DNA of 64,000 nt from Ascarosepion bandense (taxonomy: Eukaryota > Mollusca > Cephalopoda > Sepiida > Sepiidae). This document shows, in pieces, positions 11,291 to 21,808 of the stretch (position 1 is the stretch's first letter; every line of letters begins with the position of its first letter). The notes beneath the pieces are model-generated. The model ran no database searches, was not told the origin of the DNA, and saw only the letters and a program-made list of their open reading frames with translations. The translations under genes were made by a program, and so were the position numbers. The DNA is taken from assembly GCA_037127315.1 (NCBI GenBank), contig JBBBDQ010000350.1:859501-923500 (forward strand), read 5' to 3'.

Positions 11291-11993
11291 CGAGGGTCAT
11301 TCAATAAATAAGATGAATTTTTCGATATAAGGACTTCTAATACAGATAGTTTACTTTTTTAAGATTTTTTCCTTTAGTTCTTTTTCAAAGGGATTTAAGT
11401 TTTTGCAGTGTCTAAATGTGGTCTAAATTGTTTCAAGAAGGACAGAGTGGTGTTGAGGATAAAGACAGGTCTGGGAGGCCTACAGAAGTGAGGTCTCCTG
11501 AGTTGATCGAATCAGTCAATGACCTCATTCCGTCTGACAGAAGGGTGATATTGAAAGAGCTTTGAGCCTATCTGTTGAGACAGCACACAAAATTGTCCAT
11601 GATGACCTTGCCTACTCGAAGGTCAGCTGCCGGTGGGTGCCAAAGAAACTTACTGCAGTGCACAAACAAAAGAGGGTTGAGTTTTCCCAGCAGTGTCTCT
11701 CCCTCTTCAGCTCAGATCATGCACCTTCAGACTTTCACTTGTTTGGTCCCTTGAAAGCGTTCACGAGAGGCACGAAGTTTGAAAGTGACGATGAAGTCAA
11801 AAGTGCTGTGAGCGACTGGTTGGGACATCAGTCCAAAGATTTTTACGCTGAGGGAATACGGAAGCTTGTGCACAGATGGGAAAAGTGTGTGACACTGCTG
11901 GGAGACTACGTTGAAAAATTAAAAAAGTAAGTTTCTGTCTGTCTTAGAAGTCCTTATATCGAAAAATTCATCTTATTTATAGAATAGCCCACG
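11291..11993 (+). mobile_element. Deleted mariner-family DNA transposon
   Basis: TA dinucleotides at 11289-11290 and 11994-11995 flank inverted ends. The left starts CGAGGGTCATTC and the right (reversed) CGTGGGCTATTC. Both continue ATAAATAAGATGAATTTTTC and on through GATATAAGGACTTCTAA. At ~703 bp it is about half the usual mariner length because the transposase centre is deleted. It sits in the gypsy integrase region, so it inserted later. Confidence 0.85.
11562..11930 (+). pseudogene. Mariner transposase, internally deleted
   Basis: The open frame joins an N-terminal part (KVSCRWVPKKLTAVHK, residues ~20-35) directly to the C-terminal part (APSDFHLFGPLKAF, residues ~53-66, then KLVHRWEKCVTLLGDYVEK). 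The central catalytic region holding the first two acidic residues of the DD34D triad is missing. The Asp just before APSD may be the third. Upstream remains of the helix-turn-helix region (GQSGVEDKDRSGRPTEVRSP) lie at 11440-11490 in another frame. It cannot catalyse transposition. The continuous frame across the deletion is notable. Confidence 0.8.
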
Positions 11994-12014
11994 TATTACA
12001 AGAGCGGATAGTAA

Positions 12015-12470
12015 ATGAATTTCATAGTGGACATCCGGGGATTAGAAATTAAAACCAAAATGGATGAAGACATTGAAAAATCAATAAAAAAAACCTACAG
12101 AGGTTGTGCTCTGGCAGCAAATCACCTACCACGAAATAAGAATTTGGCCAAAGACATACTCGAGATAGACATTGATTTCGCAAGTTTAATAAACGGGTTG
12201 CATTATCTGGTAGCCTGAAATTTGTAAGTGCCAAAAAAAAAAAAAAAAAAAAACTTTCATCGTGAATTTTTTACATGACCTGTTTTCAATATGTGGCGTT
12301 CCGGATGTTATAGTCACGGAAAACGGTAAACTTCTCACTAGTTACGTATTTAAATATTTTTTTCTTAAATGTTCTCGATTGAACATATAACTATCACCCA
12401 AGCGCGAACGGACTAGCTAAACGGCTTTTCGGTACTTTTAAGAGTGCTTTGAAAAAGCAAGTAATGAAAA
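12015..12470 (+). pseudogene. Gypsy integrase remnant
   Basis: DEDIEKSIKKTYRGCALAAN corresponds to the HHCC finger region (with the Cys pair lost). DFASLINGLHYLVA is the start of the DDE core, and VPDVIVTENGK covers the second acidic position. Stops and an A-run at 12234-12251 break the frame. Confidence 0.6.
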
Positions 12471-12790
12471 ATTGAGTGAAGAGCATTACAAAAATTTTTG
12501 GGTGTATGCCAAATAACAAGAAATTATTTATAGATAATAGTAAATCTGCTAAAAATAATTGGAACTACCAAAAAACAAGCCCTGTTCACTAAACGGTCAG
12601 CGTTTGACCAAAAGTATGATTTACAAAGATAGCATATATTCTGAGAGCGATTTCTAATTTTATTTTGGCTCAATTAAAAAATAATGAAAATACCCTAACT
12701 ACAATCATAAAATGACTTAAGGCAATAGTAAATGCAGTAGAAGCACTGCCCGATCAAAATATTTCTGCCAATTAAAAAACAACAAAAACT

Positions 12791-13150
12791 TACCTGGAAT
12801 ATCAAAGCTAATTTTTATTATGGAATTCGAAATAAATGTTATTAATGCCTTCTAGAAAAAAAACTTAGCTTAAAACAGTTAAATATCCTTAATTTACTAA
12901 ACAAAAGAAGAGAATTGATGATCAACTGCAAATATAGAAATAAATATCTCCTCAAATACATTGAGATGTATTAACATAGATTATTCTATCTACATTATTT
13001 TTTATTTTTGTTTTCCCCGAATATAAAACAATTAATCGCCCTTACACCATAGACACAAGCGCATAAGCCTTGTCATAAATAATTGACAAATTAATTTAAC
13101 ATTTGATATCATTTTCCAATCTTATGTTTAAGTTTTAGATTAAAGTAATT
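12791..13150. other. Unrecognised AT-rich spacer
   Basis: May include degraded downstream gypsy sequence, but no motif was recognised. Confidence 0.4.
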
Positions 13151-13310
13151 TTTTTTTTTAAATCATATCACCCCAAGCAAGGCGTTAACGCCACTGATGC
13201 GCAGGGGGCTACGTAAGGGTAAAGAGAAAGCCGGAAACCACATCCTAAACAGGGAACAAGGGATGGGCCTCTTCACCTGTTCAATAGACGTGGGTGGAGT
13301 GTGACAAATG
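13151..13310 (-). mobile_element. LINE-tail fragment
   Basis: The minus strand carries the tail that ends at CACCCCAAGCAAGGCG (plus orientation). It is preceded by the block containing AACAAGGGATG and TTCAATAGACGTGGGTGGAG. The same block forms the tandem array at 46262-47210 and occurs once at 63340-63470. Confidence 0.7.
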
Positions 13311-13444
13311 AAAAAATTAAGATAGTATCCCAATATTATAGTAGGCAACTACAATGAACAACGCGAGAACCAAAAAATTCAATCCTTGAATGGTCAGTCT
13401 ATAATAAGAACCTTATGATTACATGCTATAGTTATAATTCTGTG

Positions 13445-13564
13445 GTTTACGGCCCTATCACGTTGAATACAACGGTTCTCGCTCGATCAGCGAAATTAAG
13501 CAACGTTAAGCCTGGTCAGTACTTAGATGGGTGACCGCTTGGGAATACCAGGTGCTGTAAGCGT
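13445..13564 (+). rRNA. 5S ribosomal RNA gene or 5S-derived copy
   Basis: The 120-nt span has the metazoan 5S layout: GTTTACGGCCCTATCACG at the 5' end, AAATTAAGCAACGTTAAGCC covering the A box, GGTCAGTACTTAGATGGGTG covering the intermediate element and C box, and GGGAATACCAGGTGCTGTAA near the 3' end. The 5' and 3' ends can pair with wobbles. No T-run terminator follows; instead a SINE starts eight bases downstream. It is a single copy here, so it could be a dispersed pseudogene rather than part of an active 5S array. It would normally be transcribed by Pol III into the large-subunit 5S RNA. Confidence 0.8.
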
Positions 13565-13572
13565 GTAGTGAC

Positions 13573-13732
13573 GGATGTGCGTTGTAGTGCAGTGGATATC
13601 GACTCTGAAAGAGAAATCGGTGAGCCGAGTTCGAATTCCAGTTGAATACCCTGCATTCACTTAAGCACTGGTACCCTTGAGAAAGGTATTAATCCGTCCC
13701 TTCTCTCCCGTTATGGGTTAAATAACAAGAGT
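13573..13732 (+). mobile_element. tRNA-derived SINE, 3'-truncated, beside 5S
   Basis: Head (GTTGTAGTGCAGTGG), B box (GAGTTCGAATTCC) and body up to TTATGGGTTAAATAACA are present. The 3' half is missing. It starts eight bases after the 5S sequence. Confidence 0.75.
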
Positions 13733-13844
13733 AGGACTTGAGGACCCTGCCCTTAAAAACAAATCCCAATGAATCTTGATACTCGAAAAGAAAAAAGTAT
13801 TACTAGACACAAAGCTTATAAAAACAACAATAAATTGTTGAAAG

Positions 13845-13945
13845 AAAAAGGTATTACCAGTAATAAATAAATAAAAAAATTTAGTTGGCAATAAATGACC
13901 CACCGAGGTTGATATACCGTAAAAAACAACCAACCAACATAATTT
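13845..13945 (+). repeat. Possible I/Nimb LINE 3'-terminal fragment
   Basis: AATGACCCACCGAGGTTGAT followed by ATACCGTAAAAAACAACC resembles the terminal segment of the LINE ends at 47215-47277 and 47925-47965 (AACCTACAGATGTTGATATG then CCGTTAAACAAA). It is short and diverged. Confidence 0.35.
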
Positions 13946-14020
13946 TGTTTGATTATGTGACATTTCGTAGACGATTGGACGTTGGAATCAACCATGGTTT
14001 CTCCTGGAATGTATATTGTG

Positions 14021-14438
14021 TGTTGTATCACTGGAGGAGATAAACAGAAAAAGAATAGTGCAAGAAATAACTCTTAACACAGAGGATATATAAATAGATT
14101 TATTATACCTCAGTACAATAAACCAAATACAAGTACACCAACGAACAGTTAACAAGAATAACAATTAAGAAGGCAATGTCTCTGTATAGGACGTATGCGT
14201 CCGTCTTGAGAAGTAGGCTTCCGTCTAGTGAAGTCCAACTCTCGTCTGAGGCCGATGGCTCTCGATCTCTCGTATAATGACGAATAATCTCGATCACTCC
14301 CGTGTAATGACAGACTCTCGTGTAGTCAGGAACACACTCGATTTCTCTCGAGCGCTATCTGTAGTTCATTCTCGTCTAGGTCTTTTATAACCCGGCCCAT
14401 ACCCATTCCTAGGTAGGACAGGATATTCCTCCACAACA
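14021..14438 (-). mobile_element. Solo LTR, copy 1
   Basis: On the minus strand the unit starts TGTTGTGGAGGAATATCC and ends GATACAACA, so it has TG...CA termini. A TATA-like TTATAAAAGACC lies ~55 bp from its start. TGTG flanks both sides (14017-14020 and 14439-14442), consistent with a 4-bp target duplication. A related copy is at 27086-27499. No internal retroelement sequence is attached, so this looks like a recombination product (solo LTR). Confidence 0.65.
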
Positions 14439-14738
14439 TGTGTGTGTGTGTGTATAAAATATATATATATATATATATATATAGTGCTGTTTATATCTGT
14501 CAATTTCTTCTATTTACATCGTACATAAAAATGGCCTAACAAATAAGTAATTTTTTATGGCAAGCCGGAAGTAGTGAATTTAGCTTTTGTTTGAATGGCT
14601 AAGGATTCTTTTTCTTTAAAGAACACCTTCAGAATAACTAACAAAATAAGTCATAGATTTGAATATCAAAATCAAATACACCCAATTCTATCATGGGATT
14701 TTTTATACCTACAAGACGCCATTTTTTCCATGTAAATA

Positions 14739-14850
14739 GTTTTTGTTTTTTTCTTTTTCTTTTTTCTTTTTCTTTTTTTCTTTCTTTTTTTTCTTTTTTT
14801 TCTTTTTTTTGTCTTTTTTTTTTTTCTTTTTTTTTCTTTTTTTTTTTTTA
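14739..14850. repeat. Polypyrimidine (T/C) tract
   Basis: About 110 bp made almost wholly of T runs with single C interruptions. Confidence 0.9.
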
Positions 14851-15253
14851 CCATAGATTTTCTATGCCCTGTGGTGGTGCTGTTTGGAAAAACCCCAACT
14901 CTAAGTTAAATTTACTTCTCTCGCGCCCGAGGGCGGCGATCATTTACATGTTTATTCTATTGTACTTCTTACCTCCTCCTCCTCTTACGTTCATACAACC
15001 TTATTTAGTAACTCTCTACTTTGAATGGTTTCTGGTTCTTGTATTCAGTGAATATTATTAAACAAAATACACGAATATCTTGTCATTTTTAAATCAGAAG
15101 ATGGCTACGAGATTTTATGAGAACAAGAATTGTTTTTGCTCTATTACGGACGTTGATGAACGTGACAAATAATCACTTAAATAAAGCGATTATTTATCAC
15201 GTGAATTGTTTTATTTTCTCTGTCTCCCTCTCGCACAAAACTGCCACTCTCTC

Positions 15254-15258
15254 TCTCA

Positions 15259-15311
<53 letters not shown>
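15254..15311. repeat. Compound (CT)(CA)(TA) microsatellite
   Basis: CT-rich start, then a CA run of about 17 units, then TA units. Confidence 0.9.
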
Positions 15312-16464
15312 GAAGATGGATGAATTAGTGTGGAGAAGTTTCTCACTTAACTTCGAATTTTTGTGAAGAGATTATTTTGATGTCTTCACTCTTCAGGAAT
15401 TTTGTTACTTTTGTTAATTTGTTTCGATTTTTTCTTAATATGGAGTTTGGTGTAATTTAATCCTTTTGTGAGTAATTTTGCATATGGTCAATCACTGTTA
15501 TTGTGTTGACTTCTTTTTAGTGCGCTTAAGTAAATTTCTGCTGAATTGCTTTGTAGTGAGTTGACCTCTTATATTAGATTTATCTTTTTTACTGTGTTCA
15601 GTTGAACTTTTTTACCGTGTTAGTATATGTAACAGCCTTTAAAAAAAGATTTTTAGGCCATGATTAAGTGTTTGCGTTCTTGTCTATTTATGTTTGTATT
15701 ATTTGTGGGCTCAATGTGTTACTTTTTTACATTTTATGATTGTATATTATTTCTTTATTTTCTGTTTTTGTTTTTCTTTTTGTGATTATCTTTAGATGTT
15801 AATATTAGTGATAGTTTGGTTTGCGTTTTTAATTGTTTGTTTGTTTTGTTGGTATTTAGTACTTAAGTAGCAAAACAGTAATCTTGGCACTGAGCTTCAT
15901 CACAATTTCACACGACTCTGTGTGTGTGTGTGCATTCATGATAGAATTTTCTGTCAATTTTGATGCATGATTATCCGACAACTTCGTTTAGTTTATTATG
16001 CTTGCGTCATAAATGACACTTTGGTCCAGCTAGTGACCCACCTACAAGTCCACATATTGTGCAACAGCAAAAATATCAAGACAAAGCAATAGGAATATTT
16101 GCTAGGGTTTTCGCCGTTGTCTTTTATCTCTTAGCTGTTCAACACAACAAATTTCAAACTTTCTGATAGAACTCTGGCACAAATATCGCCACTTATTTTC
16201 ATCCAGGACAACTCACTTAAAGTTAGTATGAGGCTCCATTTTCTACGGATGTCCAACATTAATTTGTCCGCTTTCAAGCAGGCTATACATAAAGACCTCA
16301 TATATTTAGGCGAACTGTTGAATTCAGTTCATTTGACAATGTTTAATTCGTATAAGTTTATATTCTCATTCTTCTGTCACCAAAGTATTTTCGCAAAATT
16401 ATGTTGTAGAACAGCTGACAGCCCTCTAGTGCTCTCAAATAGGAAATTGTCTGTGGACTGAAAC

Positions 16465-16608
16465 CTAAACTTATTTATAAATGGAACTTTCTGTGTGCCC
16501 CCGTTACCTATAGACTCCGACACGGCTGAAGAAAATCGTTTCAGCCATTTCGGAGTCTTTAGGTAACGGACACACACACAAACAGTTCCATTTATAAATA
16601 AGTTTAGA
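16465..16608. repeat. Palindrome of two Helitron 5' ends
   Basis: The left half runs CTAAACTTATTTATAAATGG to the GACTCCGACACGGCTGAA block, and the right half is its inverse, ending CCATTTATAAATAAG then TTTAGA. Both halves match the first ~70 bp of the Helitrons at 1452, 3801 and 30218. Neither half includes the CTAG hairpin end. Confidence 0.7.
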
Positions 16609-17600
16609 TTAGGTAGATATACAACAAATGACAGACTACATAGTTAAAATATACTTCAAAGTCACTTCACAGATTTCATTAACATTTTACAAATTATAGT
16701 TCTCCTACAAATACACACATACAATTTCTTTTTCAAGACCATTCTTTCCATCTTTCAGACTTCCACGTTTCAAATGGTCGCAAAATAAAGGAAGAGAAAC
16801 TGAGAAATCCCTCGGCTTCTTTTCATTCGTTTCACCATTTCTCCTTAGTTCGCACCAACAGGTTTATTTTTTTCTCTCTTTTCTTATTTGATTCAAGCAA
16901 TAATAGCAATTCTGAGCCAAGCCTCCCACAAATTCGCAATATGTCAGCTCGCCGTTCTCTGGGGTGACAGACATGACCTCGGCTGTCCTTGCCAAGTGAC
17001 GCCTTCTATTCAGAAAACAATCATTTATTGAACCAACTCCGTATCGCGAGGATTCGAATTGTGGCTGCTCACTAGAAACTGTGTGTCTGTCTTGTGTGTT
17101 TGATTTTCTAATGTAATTACAGAAACATGGCCTTTTATCAGACTTATTGGTTAGTGTCAGATGACAAGATTAAATTCGGGAAATTAGTCGAAGATTTGTT
17201 AACATTTTAAATTGTAGCACAAAATTGTAGAACTAATTTTTTTTTTTTTACGTACATTTATAACTGTGACGACAATGAAAGAAATTAAAGAAAAATTATC
17301 CAGCTCAGTCACTCTAAGGGTCTTCTAATAGGGAAGGATTTTAATAATTGGAGTTCTGAATTTTTATCAATATGCAATAAACAGCATGTCTTCAGGAAAA
17401 TTATTCAAACGCTAAAAAATAGAATTTAAATAAGGAAACGTTGTAAAAAAAACAAAAAAAACAAATCAAACATTGTTTACCAAAGATGAACGGAGAAGTT
17501 CTGGAAAGGAATAAGACACAAGTAATAAAACACCAGTTTTCTAATGTAAAACTTGAACTAACTACAATTATTACGTTCCTGCTCGACTTGTTTTGTTTTT
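16609..17600. other. Unrecognised spacer
   Basis: About 1 kb without a recognisable gene or repeat. Confidence 0.5.
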
Positions 17601-17604
17601 TTTT

Positions 17605-17890
17605 TGTTTTTTTTTAATCATTTCACCCCGAGCAAGGCAGAAACGCCACTGATGTGCAGGGGGTTACATAAATGTAAAAAGATTAATTGGAAAAGAGTGA
17701 GGAGTACAAACTAGTTAGAAAGGAACAATAGAAAGCTGAGAAAGCAGGTGCAATGACAGATACATAGGCGGAGAGAAAGTGAAGATTATACAGAGGAGGG
17801 GAGAGAGCTAGAGTCCAGTGGTTAGTAGATGAGTATTAACTTTGCATTTAAATTTCTGGAGGTCGTAGCCGTCAGGAATTAGTAAACGAT
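17605..17890 (-). mobile_element. CR1/jockey-like LINE 3' tail
   Basis: The plus strand shows TTTCACCCCGAGCAAGGCAG and CACTGATGTGCAGGGGGTTA after a T-run. It ends near ATTTAAATTTCTGGAGGTCG, the reverse of the conserved YNLQEFK coding end. Only the tail and the last codons remain. Confidence 0.7.
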
Positions 17891-17991
17891 GTAGTATTAA
17901 TAAACTCAGTTATAATTTCTTAATAATTTTCTCAGGAAAATAACGTCTCTTTTCTATTCTTCTTTTTCTATGTGCCCTGTGCTTTCAGGAC

Positions 17992-18637
17992 TCAGGTGAT
18001 CATGGCTTTCCACGTTTCCCTATTCCTGGTGGCTCTGAGCACGCCTTCTCCTGTTACACCATGCAATTCTCGTTCCGTCATCATCCTGATTAGGTCCTTC
18101 AAATATGTTATCCGTTGCTTTCCCCTGTCTATTTTTCCCTCTATCTTGCCTGTTAGTATCAGATTCTCCAAGCCTTCCTTCCTCATTGCGTGTCCCAGGA
18201 ACTTCAGCTGTCTCTTCCTAACGCTCAGTATTAATTTCCTTTTTGTTTTCATCATTTCCAAGACCTCATCATTGCTCCACATGCTCGATCTATGATATTC
18301 ACAGCATCCTTCTCTGGAACCACATTTCAGTTGCTTCAAGTTTTTCCTTCATCTTTGATGATATTGTCCAGCATTCACTGCCATATTGAAGGACGAACAT
18401 CACATAGCAATCCAGTACTCTCTTCCTTGTTTCTAGCGAAATTGTCCTGTTTCTTAATACCTTACTCAATTTCTGGAATGCAACCTTCGCCATGCCAATT
18501 CGCCATCGGATATCTGTGTCGCACTTTCCGTTTTCTGTTATAACGCTTCCCAGGTATTCAAATTTTTGCACTTGCTGGATTCTAGTATACCCGACCTGTA
18601 TTTGGTATTTTGAGTTGCCCTTTTTACTGATGACCAT
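17992..18637 (-). pseudogene. RTE LINE C-terminal domain
   Basis: Two overlapping minus frames give QKFEYLGSVITENGKCDTDI, then LQYGSECWT, then KRQLKFLGHAMRKEGLENLI and ending GNRETWKAM-like. These are the usual thumb and tail segments of RTE open frames. A frameshift near 18320 divides them. Confidence 0.8.
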
Positions 18638-18667
18638 GCATTCGGTTTTCGTGCAGTTTATTTCTAG

Positions 18668-19560
18668 TCATTTCCTGTTACTTTCTTCAGCTAGATTCTG
18701 TAGGGGGTCTTGTAGTTTCCTTTCTGTGTCTGCTATCGGCACTGTATCATCGGCGTACCTTAGGTTGTTTAAATTGTGACCTCCGATTACGAATCCAGGC
18801 GTAACTTCTAGGGTCCTCAAAATATTCTTGCTGTACAAGTTGAACAGATCCGGTGAAAAGACACATCCTTGTCTTACGCCCCTTTCTACCTTGGTATATC
18901 TCCTCAATTCATTACCTGTCCGTATGCAAGCGGTTTGCTGCCAGTAAAGATTCTTGATTACTTTCAAGTCTTTCCCAAATATGTCCAGGCTGCCGAGCAT
19001 CTCCATCAGTCCTTTGTGGTGTATTTTGTCAAACACCTTCGCATAATCAATAAAGCACAGGTATAAGTCCTTCTTCATTTGTATTGCCTTTTCGGAGAGC
19101 ATCTTAATCATAAATGTGGCATTCCTTGTTGCCGTGTCTTTAACGAAACCGCAATGTTCTTGTTCTCTCTCTGGTCTGATTCTGCTTCTCGTTCTATTCA
19201 TCAGAATTCAGACGATAAGTTTTGTTATATGGCTCATTAAACTGATGGTTCTGTGGTGTTCGCACTCGCTTGCTCCGGGCCTCTTAGGTAGTGCTATGAA
19301 GATAGACTTGTTGAGTTCATCTGGTATAACCCCACTATTACAAATTTCATTTGTTATTTCAGTAATTTTTCTATACCAAATTCTTCCAGGGCTATCAGAA
19401 GCTCTATGACTATGCCGTCTGGTCCCGCTGCTTTGTTTCTATTCAGTTTGGCTACTGCAGATTCCACTTCAGACTTTAATATTTCCGGTCCGTCCTCATC
19501 TTTGCGTATAATTGGTTGATCTCTCTTGTCTTGGAAAATATCTTTATATATTCTTCCCAT
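18668..19560 (-). pseudogene. RTE LINE reverse transcriptase domain
   Basis: Minus-strand motifs in order: KLNRNKAAGPDGI (motif 1), LCFIDYAKVFDKIHH (motif A, catalytic Asp), ERGVRQGCVFSPDLFNLYS (motif B) and NNLRYADDTV (motif C, YADD). A break separates the frame starting at 19560 from the one starting at 19201. All catalytic Asp residues are still present, so the lesion is in the frame rather than in the active site. Confidence 0.85.
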
Positions 19561-20029
19561 CGTTGGAGTATTTCCTCTTTCTCCAAAATGATTGTTTCAT
19601 CGGTAGATTTTATACATCCTGTTGAAGAGCAGGTTTTTTGTCCTGTCAGTTCTTTTATTTCCTTATGCATGTCTGCTTTATTTTCCTGCTCAATCTCTCT
19701 ACTTCTGCACATTTGTTATTGAGCCATTCCTCTTTAGCCTGTCTACATTTTCTTATTTCTTTGTAGTTCCCTGTACTCCATTCCATGTCTTGATATCATT
19801 TTCTGTCTCCTTTGCATCATGTCCAGAATCTCTTCAGTCATCCACTCGTTTTTCTTTCTGCGCCTAATTTCCTATGGGGAAATGTTGTTTGCTGATGTCA
19901 CTATTGCTTCCTTTAACGCGTCCCATTTTGAGTGTCCTTTCCTAGTTTGTTCTTCGTATTTGTTTTTCACGCTGTTAGTGTATTCTTGCCTGTAGTTTGA
20001 GGTCATTCACGAGTGCGTTGTCTATCAAT

Positions 20030-20830
20030 TTTGGTGCTGCATTAGGCTTCTTCAATCTCCGGAGTTTCACTTTTAATTTGCAGATGACTGGGACGTGGTC
20101 GCTTCCACCGTAAGCACCTGGATAGGCTTTGCTTTGAACCACTGCATTTCTGAATCTGTTGTTAATGGTTATGTAATCTGTTTTTTTGTATCATCTCCTG
20201 GGCTTCTCCATGTCCATAGACGTCGTGGGTGTTCTTGAAACAAGGTGTTAGTTATTACCTGGTCATTTGCTATGCACCATTCCACCGATTTTCTCCTCGT
20301 TCGTTGCGGATTCCTAAACCAAAGTTTCCAGTTGTCATACCTTCTCTCTCCTTGCTTACTTTGGCATTCAAATCTTCCATGATGATCCTGATTTCTTGGC
20401 TTTTACATTGAGCCTTGGTCTTCTCTAGAGTGAAGTAAAAAGATTCTTTCTCGCTGCTTTTTGTTGTTGGTGCATAGATGACTACAATTTGTATGTTGAA
20501 CGTTCTCCCTTTCAGTTTGACCAGGAGAACTCTTTCAGAGAACTGGCAGTCTCCCAAAACACATTTCTTCATTTCTTTGTCCAGTATTAAGCCGACTCGT
20601 TTTTCATTATTTTTGCCTCCGGCGTATATTATTCTATGATTGTCGCTGCTGAAGTCGCCATTATTTGGCCATCTGGTTTCGCATATTCCCAGAATATTGA
20701 TTTTTAGTCTGTTCATTTCCTGCTTGATATTCTCTAGTTGTCCGCAGCTGTTTAACGTTCTGACGTTCCATGACCCCAAGGTAATCCTTTCTTTGTTGCG
20801 CACAGTCGCAGGGTAACGGTCCAGAGACAC
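20030..20830 (-). pseudogene. RTE LINE endonuclease domain
   Basis: The minus-strand frame shows the exonuclease-endonuclease-phosphatase signature in order: GSWNVRTLN, ILGICETRWPN (catalytic Glu), VVIYAPTT and EDLNAKV, where families usually have GDFNAKV. After a frame change at about 20270 the closing motif YGGSDHVPV (catalytic Asp-His) is found near 20095. The enzyme would nick target DNA to prime reverse transcription. The G-to-E and F-to-L changes and the frame break suggest it is inactive. Confidence 0.8.
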
Positions 20831-21010
20831 CTGTTGCTCATGTCGTTCCTTCCCGGGTGAGGGACATATTTTGGGAACAAGTGCCCCCTTTTACGCTGTT
20901 GTTGCTAACAGTCGCCGGATGACGGTCAGGTGACACCTGTTGCTCATGTCGGTCCTTACCGGGCGAGGAATCGCTCTCTTTGGGAGTAACCCCGTTCACG
21001 CCGTTAGGTT
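20796..21010 (-). repeat. Tandem ~110 bp duplication in the RTE leader
   Basis: Both units contain GACACCTGTTGCTCATGTCG followed by a CCTTnCCGGG(T/C)GAGG block, then diverge. The unit start points are ~110 bp apart. Repeated leaders can act as promoter units in LINEs; that role is inferred here. Confidence 0.6.
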
Positions 21011-21181
21011 TAATATGTATTCGTTGTATAGCCATGATTTTACGCGGGATAGAAATAGTGGAGTGTTATCCTGTTGCCTTCTCCACGGTGGTTTATTGAG
21101 ACACCAACTCTAGTTAGCTGGCCGTCTGCCCTTTGTAGGTTCTTTCTTTATCCTACTGGGTTGGTAACATCCTCTGTGTGT

Positions 21182-21182
21182 G

Positions 21183-21222
<40 letters not shown>
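21182..21222. repeat. (TA)n microsatellite
   Basis: TA run of about 17 units immediately upstream (minus sense) of the RTE element. Confidence 0.9.
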
Positions 21223-21226
<4 letters not shown>

Positions 21227-21799
21227 CGGTGGAAGAAAAAAAAAGAACAAATATTGAAATATTAAGTATATACTTAGTATAAGTTCAAAGAAGTAGTCCT
21301 GTAAAGAAGTCAAAAGTCAATTCCCCTAGTTAGGAGTAACTAGCAAAAGAGAAAGCATAAAATACCAAGTAAACATGAGAAATTTCGTCCTTCCTCAAAG
21401 AGGACTTCTGTTTTTATTTGGGTATTTCCAGCAATGCATATTCTTTTTTGCGATACCATGTGGTCTAAGGGGGGGGGGGTTAAACACAGACGAATGATAA
21501 CACTATTAAATATCTTACAATACAAAAATCAATTTTAAATTAAACATTGACATATTTATAAACTTAATATAATAAAAAAAAGAGAAAAAATTAAATTATT
21601 CTGACAAAAAAAAAATATTGAAACAAAGCATGAAAAACAGTGAAACGAAGAATTTGTTTTTTCTCCCTTACCTGTGATTCTAGCAAAACGGAACCACAAA
21701 TCTTAGGCAGCTGAAAGTAGGATTATTTCTCCAGCCAATGACGTCACTTCTTTATGATCGATCGTAGCAACATACATTTTTAATGCATACAAATTTTAC
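21223..21799. other. Unrecognised AT-rich spacer
   Basis: No gene seen. Includes a G-run at 21470-21478. Confidence 0.5.
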
Positions 21800-21808
21800 A
21801 AGGCCTTC

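Larger units (their letters stand above)
10719..12790 (+). mobile_element. Decayed Ty3/gypsy-type LTR retrotransposon pol region
   Basis: Plus-strand fragments follow gypsy pol order. The RNase H-integrase linker has ALKTEIDI and CELPVTLEEIK (10725-10860). The integrase zinc-finger area has HSGHPGIR (12028-12052). The integrase core start has DIDFASLINGLHYLV (12165-12218), then ICGVPDVIVTENGK (12285-12330). A segment like the NGLAERF...FKSALKK region lies near 12405-12460. Many frameshifts are present. Two later insertions divide it: the hammerhead-like inverted pair (10899-11165) and a mariner (11291-11993). No LTRs were identified. Confidence 0.65.
14439..16464. other. Low-complexity-rich spacer
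   Basis: No gene recognised. Contents include (GT)n and (TA)n at 14440-14482, a long T/C tract at 14739-14850 and a CA/TA array at 15254-15311. Open frames at 14693-15061 and 15117-15323 are by-products of these tracts. A 77-codon frame at 16228-16461 has no motif. Confidence 0.5.
17950..21172 (-). mobile_element. RTE-type LINE, nearly full length, frame-broken
   Basis: Read on the minus strand the order is 5' leader (21172-20830), apurinic-type endonuclease (20830-20030), linker, reverse transcriptase (19560-18668) and C-terminal domain (18637-17992). A short A-rich tail ends near 17950. This is the layout of RTE-clade LINEs, whose endonuclease is often annotated in databases as craniofacial development protein 2-like. 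The frame is split by several stops and frameshifts, so the copy is inactive. The leader contains a tandem ~110 bp duplication. Fragments of the same family lie at 5656-6424, 35165-35445 and 39111-39235. Confidence 0.85.

Noticed and set aside
14693..15061. 122-codon frame, Phe-rich, looks like a membrane protein
   Set aside because: It is the translation of a T/C tract; composition fully explains it.
18869..19409. Plus-strand frames across the RTE LINE
   Set aside because: Shadows of the minus-strand reverse transcriptase; motifs exist only on minus.
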